Assembly (NCBI GenBank): GCA_903927005.1
Contig: CAIYLH010000070.1
Span: forward strand, 1 to 64,000
DNA from: an uncultured Pseudomonadota bacterium
GTDB taxonomy: Bacteria; Pseudomonadota; Gammaproteobacteria; Steroidobacterales; Steroidobacteraceae
Length of the DNA stretch: 64,000 bases
Reading direction: 5' to 3'
A model generated the notes under the pieces. The model was not told the origin of the DNA. It did no database searches and saw nothing but the letters and a program-made list of their open reading frames with translations. Numbering within the stretch: the stretch's first letter is position 1; each line of letters opens with the position of its first letter. The position numbers and the translations under genes are program-made. Shown in pieces: positions 63,401-64,000 of the stretch.

Positions 63401-64000
63401 CTGCCGTCCGTCCGCTCACCGCCGGCGGCCGGGTCAGCCGTACCCCGACGCTGCGCCAGCACGCCTCGCACTTCGCCGGCGCGTGTCTCGCGTACCGCCT
63501 CCCAGCCGTCCGGCAGCGGCACGACGGCATCGCTGACAGCATTTTCCAGGTAGACGTAAGCACGCGGCGCGAGCCAACCCCTTTGTTCGAGCAGTGTACA
63601 CAATTCAGGCAGCAGCCCCGAAGCGAAGGGCGGGTCGAGAAAGACCACGTCGAATGGCCGCGGCAGTCCCTGCAGGTAGCCCCGCGCGTCGGCGACGACG
63701 ATCAGCGCCTGCGGACTGCCTAGCAAGGCGGCAGACGCACGCAAAGCGCGCGCCACCGCGACATCGCGCTCGACCAGCACGACCTCGGCAGCCCCCCGCG
63801 ACAACGCCTCGAAGCCGAGCGCACCACTACCGGCGCACAGGTCCAGGCAGCGGGCATCGACCACCGGGCGCTGCAGCCAGTTGAAAAGCGTCTCACGGAC
63901 ACGGTCCGGCGTTGGGCGCAATTCGAGCACGGTGGGAAACCGCAGCAGACGACCACGCCACCGACCAGCGATGATCCGTACCGAGTTACGAGTTACGAGC
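63397..64000 (-). CDS. rsmD: 16S rRNA (guanine-966-N2)-methyltransferase, 5' end outside window
   Basis: The open frame reaches the right edge with no stop. Its N-terminal part reads [13 protein letters not shown] before [16 protein letters not shown], matching RsmD. It has the SAM-binding [18 protein letters not shown] and the catalytic motif [11 protein letters not shown] (DPPF). The start codon is just beyond position 64000, because no in-frame start suits the family inside the window. It is followed by coaD with a four-base overlap. About 201 residues are visible. Confidence 0.95.
   Translation of the reverse strand, partial: LVTRNSVRIIAGRWRGRLLRFPTVLELRPTPDRVRETLFNWLQRPVVDARCLDLCAGSGALGFEALSRGAAEVVLVERDVAVARALRASAALLGSPQALIVVADARGYLQGLPRPFDVVFLDPPFASGLLPELCTLLEQRGWLAPRAYVYLENAVSDAVVPLPDGWEAVRETRAGEVRGVLAQRRGTADPAAGGERTDGR

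Noticed and set aside
1-64000. CRISPR array, prophage or rRNA operon
   Set aside because: No regularly spaced repeats, no phage structural genes and no rRNA sequence were seen. The poly-gamma-glutamate hydrolase-like gene alone does not make a prophage.

Overview
The window is a GC-rich (roughly 65 percent by eye) chromosomal segment from a proteobacterium, most likely a gammaproteobacterium. The right half carries housekeeping neighbourhoods typical of that class: radC, coaBC and dut; rpmB-rpmG; mutM; rsmD-coaD; mutY-yggX; pyrE next to xthA. Large secreted BNR-repeat proteins, S9/M20/M24 peptidases, Rieske proteins and c-di-GMP enzymes suggest a free-living soil or freshwater lineage near Xanthomonadales, Nevskiales or Steroidobacterales. 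The exact order is inference. About 60 genes are called, including two tRNA genes, with three broken genes and one truncated mobile element.

Left part (1-18.8 kb). The window opens inside an IS3-type element that has cut off a MazF-type toxin; its MazE antitoxin survives, and a tRNA-Phe lies just beyond. Next come, all leftward, a BtuF-like binding protein, the mutY-yggX repair pair, an ECF sigma/anti-sigma/DUF4097 operon, a LuxR-type response regulator and a cytochrome b561-YceI pair. A 1.1 kb stretch without a convincing gene precedes two large c-di-GMP proteins, an HD-GYP and a GGDEF-EAL protein. They flank an M20 peptidase and a poly-gamma-glutamate hydrolase-like protein. A TnpB relic, a tRNA-Gly(CCC) and a complete second MazF/PemK-type toxin-antitoxin pair follow.

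Middle (18.8-47.9 kb). This is an accessory, mostly secreted or membrane-associated repertoire: two BNR-propeller paralogues (18.9 and 34.5 kb), an amidohydrolase, a broken aminoglycoside phosphotransferase, a lone PstS-like protein, and a 600-residue SLOG-like protein with four predicted membrane helices. The last is the best candidate here for an undescribed signalling or defence effector. Then follow a secreted HEIAE-motif protein, a Rieske oxygenase facing a Rieske ferredoxin, and a tightly overlapping three-gene phospholipid cassette (CDP-alcohol phosphotransferase, diacylglycerol kinase, CdsA). An S9 peptidase homologue has lost its catalytic Ser and His. A tetraheme NapC-like cytochrome, a monoheme cytochrome c, a rhodanese, an amino acid permease, a fused periplasmic chorismate mutase-cyclohexadienyl dehydratase, a truncated haemoglobin, an M24 peptidase and PPK2 complete the section.

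Right part (48-64 kb). This is mainly core metabolism and information processing: trmB, marC-like, a xthA-ampG-Rieske operon, pyrE, dut-coaBC, radC, rpmB-rpmG, a fatty acid desaturase, mutM and an rsmD-coaD-ggt operon that runs off the right edge. An isolated kinase-like protein of unknown role sits between coaBC and radC. No CRISPR array, rRNA operon or prophage was seen.
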